DNA of 5,179 bases, from positions 1 through 5,179 of the forward strand of contig CAAGLQ010000165.1 in assembly GCA_900770835.1 (NCBI GenBank), in the 5' to 3' direction. The notes under the pieces are model-generated. The model was not told the DNA's origin. It did no database searches and worked only from the letters and a program-made list of their open reading frames with translations. The position numbers and the translations under genes are program-made. Below, one piece after another: positions 1-4,790 of this stretch. The DNA comes from an uncultured Parabacteroides sp. Its GTDB lineage: Bacteria > Bacteroidota > Bacteroidia > Bacteroidales > Tannerellaceae. Positions within the stretch are counted from its first letter, which is position 1. Each line of letters opens with the position of its first letter.

Positions 1-2
1 AT

Positions 3-257
3 AATCGGGAGGATTTGGTTAACTTTGACCAAGTCCTTGGAATTAGTAGTTTTCATGGAGAAAAGTCGCCAAACCTTTCCTTTAAATTACTAATTCTTAA
101 GGACTTTGCAAAATATAGTCAACTAAAATTTAGATGTTTAACAGCATGGTCCTGTTTTTTGTCATCTACTAAAATTAATGGCAAATCTGGTGAGTGGGAT
201 AGCATCATTAATAAGTACACGCTATCAAAAGTATTGCGTATGACTATCACGGGATAG
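3..257 (+). CDS. Possible 3' end of an unrecognised gene (doubtful)
   Basis: This frame is open from the left edge to a TAG at 255-257, about 84 codons without a stop in AT-rich DNA, which is somewhat more than chance predicts. A TTG at 15 with GGGAGGA just upstream could be a start, but the frame is also open to the edge, so it may instead be the tail of a longer gene. The product would end with the residues LRMTITG. No signal peptide, clear membrane segment or known motif is visible, and I do not recognise the family. Its stop codon lies inside a perfect inverted repeat (241-260). The stretch to its right is full of gene remnants, so it could also be a decayed or non-coding piece. Confidence 0.25.
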   Translation, partial: NREDLVNFDQVLGISSFHGEKSPNLSFKLLILKDFAKYSQLKFRCLTAWSCFLSSTKINGKSGEWDSIINKYTLSKVLRMTITG

Positions 258-260
258 TCA
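241..260. repeat. Perfect 8-bp inverted repeat, possible weak terminator
   Basis: TGACTATC (241-248) and GATAGTCA (253-260) are exact reverse complements around the 4-base loop ACGG. The hairpin is followed by ATTAATTTTCC, a poor T-tract, and the stem is AT-rich, so termination would be weak. It overlaps the stop codon of the doubtful frame to its left and lies close to the transposase remnant. A transcription-end signal or a mobile-element scar are both possible. Confidence 0.4.
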
Positions 261-299
261 ATTAATTTTCCTTGAAAAAGGCGGTGTGTAAAAATGTAG

Positions 300-421
300 C
301 ATCCGCTTTCATGTTGCGAGCGATCTCTAAGCGGCTTGGAAAGCTCCTGCCCGAAGATACGCTTGAAGCCAATGTCCGTAAAAGGATTGATATAATTTGC
401 ATAGTTACTTGGTTTTGAATG
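300..421 (-). pseudogene. Collapsed PD-(D/E)XK (Rpn-family) transposase remnant
   Basis: Reading the minus strand down from 421 gives, in one frame, YINPFTDIGFKRIFGQE followed by LSKPL (about 397 to 329). This is the characteristic N-terminus of Bacteroidetes Rpn-family recombination-promoting nucleases, also annotated as PD-(D/E)XK transposases. It lacks a start codon: the frame is bounded by a TAG at 422-424. Immediately after LSKPL, another frame reads LEIARNMKAD (about 333-304), which resembles the C-terminal tail of the same family. The body of the protein (normally well over 200 residues, including the nuclease core) is missing and the two ends are in different frames. What is seen is therefore a deletion fossil and cannot encode a functional nuclease. 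Family assignment rests on recalled motif similarity only. Confidence 0.55.
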
Positions 422-487
422 CTACGGTCGCAAAAGAACGAATTTTTCGCCACATCGCTAAACGGAATGCGAAGAAAACCACATTCA

Positions 488-540
488 TTCAAAAAGCCTG
501 TAGCTTGCCGAATGAGGTGCTGTGGATTGGCAAATTCCAG
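488..540 (-). pseudogene. Fragment resembling the 3' part of an AraC-family gene
   Basis: Positions 513-540 match 1343-1370, inside the intact AraC gene, at 25 of 28 bases in the same orientation. A second short block (488-497 against 1330-1339, 9 of 10) follows after a 12-base length difference. Translated on the minus strand, the fragment reads LEFANPQHLIRQ against LGFAYPQHLSRF in the second helix-turn-helix of the intact regulator. Outside these blocks the similarity fades and no AraC-like protein can be built. It is probably a relic of a second regulator copy or paralogue. A minus-strand open frame of 101 codons spans this fragment and the transposase remnant (262-567), but its product mixes the two relics and is unlikely to be a real gene. 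Confidence 0.45.
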
Positions 541-572
541 CGCGTATGAACCCATCATATTCTCCAATCCAT

Positions 573-604
573 AAAAATGGTACGATTCTCCATAATATAG
601 GTAG
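573..604 (+). promoter_or_regulatory. Putative AraC-type operator upstream of the acetyltransferase
   Basis: AAAAATGGTA (573-582) is identical to 2262-2271 in the operator region of the metallo-hydrolase operon. A second, weaker half-site, AATATAGGTAG (594-604), places its GG pair 21 bases after the first one. From this second GG to the start of the -7 box is 27 bases, exactly as at the other promoter. Binding by the AraC protein encoded at 1281-2180 is inferred. Confidence 0.4.
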
Positions 605-626
605 AAGGGAGATGGAAATGATTCCG

Positions 627-638
627 CAACTTTGCACT
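627..638 (+). promoter_or_regulatory. Probable -7 promoter box of the acetyltransferase
   Basis: CAACTTTG (627-634) matches the Bacteroidetes -7 consensus TAnnTTTG except at the first base. It continues as TTTGCACT, identical to the sequence at 2319-2326 in front of the metallo-hydrolase operon. No convincing TTTG box is seen at the -33 position, which fits a promoter that needs an activator bound at 573-604. Transcription would start shortly before the ATG at 656, giving a very short leader. Confidence 0.45.
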
Positions 639-655
639 GTTGAAAGAATAATTAA

Positions 656-1270
656 ATGGATACTATGACAATAGAAGCATTCAAGGAATATGTCAAGACA
701 AGGCAAGCTCTTGACACAGAGGAAATCCATCGTTTTATGCACGAGATGAGTGATGAAGCTCGTCGCATCACCTTCCGTTTGAACACCGCTTATCATACGC
801 AGGACGAAGTGCGTGAACTACTTTCTGAGCTGTTCGGCTATCCAGTGCCGCAATCACTTTGTGTGTTTCCACCGTTATATGCGGATTTTGGAAAGAACAT
901 CACCGTAGGCGAAGGTGTGTTCATCAATGCTTGTTGCCATTTTCAGGATCATGGAGGAGTCACGATTGGTGACGGATGTCAGATAGGGCATAACGTGGAG
1001 TTCGCCACGCTCAACCACGAACTGCCAGCGGAAAGAAGGAATGTCACCCGTTCTGCTCCGATTACGTTGGGCAAGCATGTTTGGATTGGCTCCAACGCCA
1101 CCATCCTGCAAGGCGTGACGATTGGCGACAATGCCGTTGTAGCAGCCGGGGCTGTTGTGACCAAAGATGTGGCAGCTAATACAATTGTCGGTGGTGTCCC
1201 AGCACGATTCATCAAGCATATTGATGAATCATCTGCTACTGCTATGACCAATGCAGTAGAACTGCTCTGA
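656..1270 (+). CDS. Sugar O-acetyltransferase, hexapeptide-repeat (LacA/Maa/NodL) family
   Basis: The 204-residue product should transfer acetyl from acetyl-CoA to a hydroxyl of a sugar or similar small acceptor in the cytoplasm; the acceptor cannot be read from sequence. An N-terminal helical segment (about 16-60) corresponds to the maltose-acetyltransferase cap. From about residue 78 the left-handed beta-helix begins, with hexapeptide repeats such as NITVGE, GVTIGD, VTIGDN, AVVAAG and AVVTKD. The expected catalytic histidine is H121 in the motif LNHEL. The C-terminal VGGVPARFIK is typical of the family. Length is close to LacA (about 200) with a slightly extended tail after residue 190. The ATG at 656 is the first in frame and sits about 20 bases after the -7 box. 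The gene stands alone between its promoter and the terminator at 1305-1331, and converges on the AraC gene. Family assignment is firm; substrate and physiological role are open. Confidence 0.93.
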   Translation: MDTMTIEAFKEYVKTRQALDTEEIHRFMHEMSDEARRITFRLNTAYHTQDEVRELLSELFGYPVPQSLCVFPPLYADFGKNITVGEGVFINACCHFQDHGGVTIGDGCQIGHNVEFATLNHELPAERRNVTRSAPITLGKHVWIGSNATILQGVTIGDNAVVAAGAVVTKDVAANTIVGGVPARFIKHIDESSATAMTNAVELL

Positions 1271-1292
1271 AAAAAGGCAATCATCGGATGCC
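1271..1292 (-). terminator. Intrinsic terminator of the AraC gene
   Basis: On the minus strand GGCATC, loop CGAT, then GATTGCC forms a six-pair stem with one bulged T, followed at once by a run of six T (the A-run at 1270-1275 on the plus strand). It overlaps the AraC stop codon (1281-1283) and ends at the stop codon of the convergent acetyltransferase. Confidence 0.6.
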
Positions 1293-2180
1293 GCTCACAT
1301 ACTCGGAGGGTGAAATGCCCTCCTTTCTTTTGAAAAAGCGGCTGAGGTGCTGCGGATAGGCAAATCCCAGGTCATAGGCGACCTCGGCAATGGTCTTGCC
1401 TGCGGAGAGGAGGTTTTTCGCTTTCTGCAAGATAAACAGATGGATGTAGTTGATGGCAGAATCTCCGGTGTGCTTTCTCACCAGATCGCCTAAATACCCG
1501 GCTGACATGCAGAGCTTGTTGGCACAATAGGCTACGGTGGGCAATCCGGTATTGAGTTGAATCTCTTGCGCATAATAGGCTTCAAGAACCGCATGGAATC
1601 GTTGCAGGGCATCTGCGTTTGCTATCTTTCTCGTCAAGAACTGTCGTTCATAGAAACGCTTGCAATAGTTCAACAGCAAGCTGATATAATCCACGATGAT
1701 CGTATCTTGCATCGCATCCCGATTCCCTTCCAGTTCCCGCTGTATGCGTCGCATGAAAGAGGCAAGGATTTCAAATTCCTCAGAGGAGGTGTGCAAGGCC
1801 TCGTTGACGTTGTAGTCAAAGAAGGAGAAACTGCATATCGTCTTTTCCAACGATGTGCCATGCAAAAAGTCCGGATGGAACAACAATGCCCAACCATCAA
1901 GGTCTATGCGTTCTCCATTATCGGCTTTGCCTCCTATCTGGCCGGGAGCCACGCAAATGACTGTTCCCCCGCTCTGATAGTCATATTTGCCACATCCATA
2001 CGTCAGGTCCACTGACAGGTGCTCATGCATGAACACACCATAAACCCCGTAGTTGTTGAGGCTGTGGCGCACAGGTGACTGAGCGGCATAGTCGATGATG
2101 CCCACGAGCGGATGCTGCTCTTGCCCGCCAATATGCCGGATGTAATCACTCACATTGTTAACCTTGAGAATCTGGCTCAT
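1281..2180 (-). CDS. AraC-family transcriptional regulator
   Basis: The 299-residue protein has the usual two-part layout. An N-terminal cupin-like sensing region lies at about 15-170 (for example SGGTVICVAPGQ and LLFHPDFLHG). The C-terminal AraC DNA-binding domain at about 195-299 has one helix-turn-helix at about 213-240 (VAYCANKLCMSAGYLGDLVR) and a second at about 263-287 (TIAEVAYDLGFAYPQHLSRF), ending in the hallmark GISPSEY. The length is normal for the family and nothing is missing. The ATG at 2180 follows a perfect -7 box (TACTTTTG) on the minus strand. The gene is divergent from the five-gene operon starting at 2357, the common position for a pathway-specific regulator. Direct repeats in the shared gap fit its expected binding mode. 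Control of the operon, and perhaps of the acetyltransferase at 656, is inferred. The ligand is unknown. Confidence 0.95.
   Translation of the reverse strand: MSQILKVNNVSDYIRHIGGQEQHPLVGIIDYAAQSPVRHSLNNYGVYGVFMHEHLSVDLTYGCGKYDYQSGGTVICVAPGQIGGKADNGERIDLDGWALLFHPDFLHGTSLEKTICSFSFFDYNVNEALHTSSEEFEILASFMRRIQRELEGNRDAMQDTIIVDYISLLLNYCKRFYERQFLTRKIANADALQRFHAVLEAYYAQEIQLNTGLPTVAYCANKLCMSAGYLGDLVRKHTGDSAINYIHLFILQKAKNLLSAGKTIAEVAYDLGFAYPQHLSRFFKRKEGISPSEYVSGIR
1305..1331 (+). terminator. Intrinsic terminator of the acetyltransferase, inside the AraC coding region
   Basis: GGAGGG (1305-1310) and CCCTCC (1318-1323) form a perfect GC-rich six-pair stem around the loop TGAAATG, followed by TTTCTTTT (1324-1331). 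It lies 35 bases after the acetyltransferase stop. On the opposite strand the same bases encode the conserved EGISPSE stretch of the AraC protein, so they serve both as codons and as a hairpin. Confidence 0.7.
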
Positions 2181-2211
2181 TCAACCTATGTTGCTTTATC
2201 TGTTATCGCTG

Positions 2212-2239
2212 CAAAAGTAATCAATTTCTCGCAAGCAAA
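2212..2239 (-). promoter_or_regulatory. Promoter of the AraC gene
   Basis: On the minus strand TACTTTTG (2219-2212) fits the Bacteroidetes -7 consensus TAnnTTTG exactly. A TTTG (2239-2236), a candidate -33 box, lies 16 bases upstream of it. The predicted leader before the ATG at 2180 is roughly 25 bases. Confidence 0.6.
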
Positions 2240-2258
2240 CAGATTCGATGCTTCAATC

Positions 2259-2292
2259 CGCAAAAATGGTAGGTTTATTCGCAAAATGGATA
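2259..2292 (+). promoter_or_regulatory. Direct-repeat operator between the AraC gene and the operon
   Basis: CGCAAAAATGGTA (2259-2271) is repeated as CGCAAAATGGATA (2280-2292). The repeats are offset by 21 bases at their starts and 20 bases at their ATGG cores, about two helical turns. Tandem half-sites on one face of the helix are the normal target of AraC-family proteins. The nearer repeat ends 22 bases before the -7 box at 2315, where a bound activator could touch RNA polymerase. A related pair precedes the acetyltransferase (573-604). Confidence 0.55.
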
Positions 2293-2314
2293 CGTTCTAT
2301 AGAGATCTTCAGCG

Positions 2315-2322
2315 TAGTTTTG
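2315..2322 (+). promoter_or_regulatory. -7 promoter box of the metallo-hydrolase/flavodoxin operon
   Basis: TAGTTTTG matches TAnnTTTG exactly and is followed by CACT, as at the acetyltransferase promoter. No clear TTTG is seen at -33; that position is occupied by the downstream operator repeat, which suggests activator dependence. The leader to the ATG at 2357 would be about 25-30 bases. Confidence 0.6.
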
Positions 2323-2356
2323 CACTATCAAAAACATCAATAAATAGGCTGAAAAT

Positions 2357-3244
2357 ATGAAGATAAAATCATTCGTAATCTTATCCTTGTTGTCAATTGC
2401 CTTTTGCGTACAAGCGCAAGTATCTTACTCGACAAGTGGGCAAGCGATGCCGGCTTCTGTACACTCATTTGGTAAAGAAGCCTTCGAACCTTCTGGGCAC
2501 ACGGAAATACGTTGGTTAGGAAGCGCCGGTTTCCTCATCAACAGCCGTGGAACATGCCTCATGGTCGATCCCATGCTCAAAGGTTTTGATATGCCAGTGC
2601 TGATCCAATCACCTATTCAACCCGAAGAGGTGCCTCATTTGGATGCCGTTCTCATTACTCATTGTGACAACGATCATTTTAGCATTCCATCCTGTAAAGC
2701 GATGGCTAAGGTCTGTCGGCAATACCATTCTACACACTATGTGGACTCATTGATGAAGAATGAGGGATTGCCTTCTTTTGGGTATGGGATAGGAGAGGAG
2801 TTTCGTATGGGTGCTATCACTATACAACTTACCCCTGCTGATCACGCTTGGCAAAATGAGATGGAGGAATTCAGAAAGCTACGTGCATATAAACCGGAGG
2901 ATTATTGTGGTTTCCTAATCCACACTCCCGATGGTTTGATTTGGGCACCGGGTGATTCACGTTTCTTGCCTGATTTCTTAAAATTACCGGAACCAGATGT
3001 GATTTTCTTTGATTTCTCGGATGATTCCTGGCATATTGGTTTAGAGAATGCGGTCAAGATAGCGAATGCCTATCCAAATGCCCAGCTACTCTTGTCCCAT
3101 TGGGGAACAGTCGATGCACCTAACATGAAACCGTTCAATCCTGATCCCAAAAGCCTTGAAGGATTGGTTCACAATCCAAATCGTATTCAAATATTGATGC
3201 CGGGAGAACCTTTTCAACTTAAAAAAACAGAAACAATAGAGTAA
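2357..3244 (+). CDS. Exported metallo-beta-lactamase-fold hydrolase
   Basis: The 295-residue product begins with a signal peptide (basic MKIK, hydrophobic core to residue 17, likely cleavage near QA-Q at 20/21), so it should act in the periplasm. The body is a metallo-beta-lactamase fold of the UlaG/RomA-like, COG2220 type. GSAGFLI (55-61) and VDPML (70-74) form the first strands. The metal motif is THCDNDH (101-107), with further likely ligands H163 (ADH), D200 (GDS) and H248 (SHWG). The second ligand position of the usual HxHxDH is aspartate (D104), giving HxDxDH. This departs from the textbook motif, but all other ligands are present, so an active metal site is still likely. It is the first gene of the operon and its TAA overlaps the next ATG by one base. 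The reaction (hydrolysis of a lactone, phosphodiester, amide or other bond) cannot be decided from sequence. Confidence 0.9.
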   Translation: MKIKSFVILSLLSIAFCVQAQVSYSTSGQAMPASVHSFGKEAFEPSGHTEIRWLGSAGFLINSRGTCLMVDPMLKGFDMPVLIQSPIQPEEVPHLDAVLITHCDNDHFSIPSCKAMAKVCRQYHSTHYVDSLMKNEGLPSFGYGIGEEFRMGAITIQLTPADHAWQNEMEEFRKLRAYKPEDYCGFLIHTPDGLIWAPGDSRFLPDFLKLPEPDVIFFDFSDDSWHIGLENAVKIANAYPNAQLLLSHWGTVDAPNMKPFNPDPKSLEGLVHNPNRIQILMPGEPFQLKKTETIE

Positions 3245-3465
3245 TGGATGATGGAATAATTATACCGGAAGCGTTAATCGTTGACGAGGTTGTGCAATTT
3301 ATCGCTAACCGGCATCATATTTCGGTGAATGATCTTCTCGATGATTTTACAACTCAAGAGATCGCTCGTGTAGGACTTTTGGAAGCCAATGAGATGAATC
3401 TCATTCGAGACTTGATTCAGATGTATATCAGATCGACAAATAATAGTAATTTCAAAAACAGCTAA
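3244..3465 (+). CDS. Small hypothetical protein, 73 residues
   Basis: I do not recognise the family. The product is acidic through its first two thirds and has no signal peptide or membrane segment, so it is probably cytoplasmic, unlike its operon neighbours on both sides. Predicted mostly helical: a segment around VDEVVQFIANRHHISVNDLL (14-33), then LLEANEMNLIRDLIQMYIR (44-62) and a polar Asn/Ser-rich tail. The pattern of a helix, a short 'HHIS' turn and another helix is reminiscent of small Bacteroidetes proteins of the DUF3791 kind, but the match is not good enough to name it. Its ATG shares one base with the stop of the hydrolase gene (TAATG), indicating translational coupling, and the next gene begins 7 bases after its stop. 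It is AT-rich like the hydrolase gene. The coupling and length support a real gene. Confidence 0.75.
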   Translation: MDDGIIIPEALIVDEVVQFIANRHHISVNDLLDDFTTQEIARVGLLEANEMNLIRDLIQMYIRSTNNSNFKNS

Positions 3466-3472
3466 TCGTGTA

Positions 3473-3940
3473 ATGAGAGTTTTAATAGTAACAATCATGT
3501 CTCTTTTTCTCTTTCTATGGTGTAACACTCCGCAGGAAAGTGAGACACACAAACAAAATGATACGGAAATGAAAAAGGAAAATAGTTTGGGTATGTGTGC
3601 CAAGCAGTCGATGACAGCCGATGGTATTGTTCGGCTGTCGAAGATCGAGGTCTATCCGCAGTATCTTAACGAGTATATGCAGTATGCCGTGGAAGTGGGA
3701 GAAATCTCATTACGTACGGAACCGGGTGTGCTGACTATGTATGCCGTCAGCGACAAGGAGAATCCATGTCTTGTGACTATTTTAGAGACATACGTCAGCC
3801 AAGCCGCTTATCAATCGCATGTTGCCTCGGCGCACTTTCAGAAATACAAGCAGGGAACGCTCCACATGGTCAAGTCGCTGCAACTCTGCGACCAGACTCC
3901 GCTGAATCCAGCAAACAAACTGAATAACTACATTGAATAA
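3473..3940 (+). CDS. Exported ABM-domain (quinol monooxygenase-like) protein
   Basis: The 155-residue product has a hydrophobic N-terminal export segment (residues 3-16) ending in FLWC at C17. It may be a lipoprotein, although tryptophan before the cysteine is unusual for a lipobox. After a polar linker (18-50) comes one antibiotic-biosynthesis-monooxygenase ferredoxin-like domain (about 53-138). Its features are VRLSKIEVYPQYLNEY, the central RTEPGVLTMYAV, and the family-typical SHVASAHFQKY with H116 and H121. Such domains work as dimers and act on quinols or other aromatic compounds without cofactors, or bind small molecules; the activity here is not proven. The ATG at 3473 is preferred because it gives the export segment and sits 7 bases after the previous stop. 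Met33 (MKKEN) would give a cytoplasmic form with the domain intact. The next gene starts 9 bases downstream. Confidence 0.85.
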   Translation: MRVLIVTIMSLFLFLWCNTPQESETHKQNDTEMKKENSLGMCAKQSMTADGIVRLSKIEVYPQYLNEYMQYAVEVGEISLRTEPGVLTMYAVSDKENPCLVTILETYVSQAAYQSHVASAHFQKYKQGTLHMVKSLQLCDQTPLNPANKLNNYIE

Positions 3941-3949
3941 TATTCCCAA

Positions 3950-4777
3950 ATGAAAAGAATTTTAGTGTTCACATTATTAACAGCAATTTCTATTAACGTT
4001 ATGGCACAGAAAAAGATAGTACAGACGGCAGGCCGCACACAGCTTGGCGAGTTTGCCCCCGAGTTTGCTCACCTCAACGACGACATCCTCTTTGGCGAGG
4101 TGTGGAGCCGCAATGAGCTCCTTAGTTTGCGTGACCGCAGCCTCGTCACCCTCACCTCGCTCATCAGCCAAGGTATGACCGACTCGTCGCTCACCTTTCA
4201 CCTGCAGGAGGCGAAGAAGAACGGCATCACCCGAACGGAAATCTCTGAAATCATCACCCACATCGCCTTCTATGCTGGATGGCCCAAGGCATGGGCAGCC
4301 TTCCGTCAGGCAAAGGAAGTATGGGCGGAAGAAAGCTCTGTTGATAATGCCAAGGCACGCTTCCAGCAGGAGATGATTTTTCCTATTGGTGAGCCGAACA
4401 GCGCTTTCGCCAAATATTTTATTGGCAACAGCTATTTAGCTCCTATCTCGACAGAACAGGTGATTGTTTATAATGTCACCTTTGAGCCGGGTTGCCGCAA
4501 CAATTGGCATATTCATAAGGCCACAAAAGGCGGTGGACAGATGTTGATTGGTGTGGCTGGTCGTGGTTGGTATCAGGAGGAGGGCAAGCCCGCACAGGAA
4601 ATCCTTCCCGGCACAGTCATTCACATTCCCGCTGGTGTGAAACATTGGCACGGCGCCGCCGCTGATAGTTGGTTCGCTCATTTGGCCTTCGAGGTAGAGG
4701 GCGATAACGCTTCCAATGAGTGGTTAGAGCCGGTAGGAGATGACGAATATAATAAGGTAAACTCAAAAGAGAAGTAA
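3950..4777 (+). CDS. Exported carboxymuconolactone decarboxylase/cupin fusion
   Basis: The 275-residue product starts with a signal peptide (MKRILVFTLLTAISINVMAQ, likely cleaved before or at Q20), so it should be periplasmic. Residues about 35-128 form a CMD/AhpD-like all-helical domain (RSLVTLTSLISQG, ISEIITHIAFYAGWPKAW) without the CxxC of AhpD. It is therefore a CMD-type rather than a peroxidase-type domain. Residues about 145-262 form a cupin: motif 1 contains HIH (H187, H189) and then Q197 where classical cupins have glutamate; motif 2 is PAGVKHWH (227-234), with H232 or H234 as the last metal ligand. Glutamine at this position is known from cupin hydroxynitrile lyases, so a metal-binding lyase-like site is possible. 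The start is 9 bases after the ABM gene. Base composition is uneven: about 58-62% GC in the CMD half by hand count, against about 43-47% around the start of the cupin half. Domain calls are firm; the reaction is not known. Confidence 0.95.
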   Translation: MKRILVFTLLTAISINVMAQKKIVQTAGRTQLGEFAPEFAHLNDDILFGEVWSRNELLSLRDRSLVTLTSLISQGMTDSSLTFHLQEAKKNGITRTEISEIITHIAFYAGWPKAWAAFRQAKEVWAEESSVDNAKARFQQEMIFPIGEPNSAFAKYFIGNSYLAPISTEQVIVYNVTFEPGCRNNWHIHKATKGGGQMLIGVAGRGWYQEEGKPAQEILPGTVIHIPAGVKHWHGAAADSWFAHLAFEVEGDNASNEWLEPVGDDEYNKVNSKEK

Positions 4778-4790
4778 ATCAACGGACAAC

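Noticed and set aside
262..567. 101-codon minus-strand open frame
   Set aside because: Its product joins an AraC-like piece to out-of-frame transposase sequence; it is better explained as two gene relics.
875..1284. Two minus-strand open frames opposite the acetyltransferase
   Set aside because: They lie antisense to a firmly identified gene and show no family motifs of their own.
1557..2015. 152-codon plus-strand open frame inside the AraC gene
   Set aside because: Antisense shadow of the regulator, with no recognisable domain and no promoter.
2112..2360. 82-codon plus-strand open frame across the divergent promoter region
   Set aside because: It starts inside the AraC gene and runs through both promoters and the operator repeats; regulatory DNA is the better explanation.
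3274..3603. 109-codon minus-strand open frame opposite the small gene and the ABM gene start
   Set aside because: Cysteine-rich and hydrophobic antisense product with no motif, overlapping two coupled plus-strand genes.
3977..4681. Two minus-strand open frames opposite the CMD-cupin gene
   Set aside because: Antisense shadows; the plus strand carries clear CMD and cupin motifs throughout.
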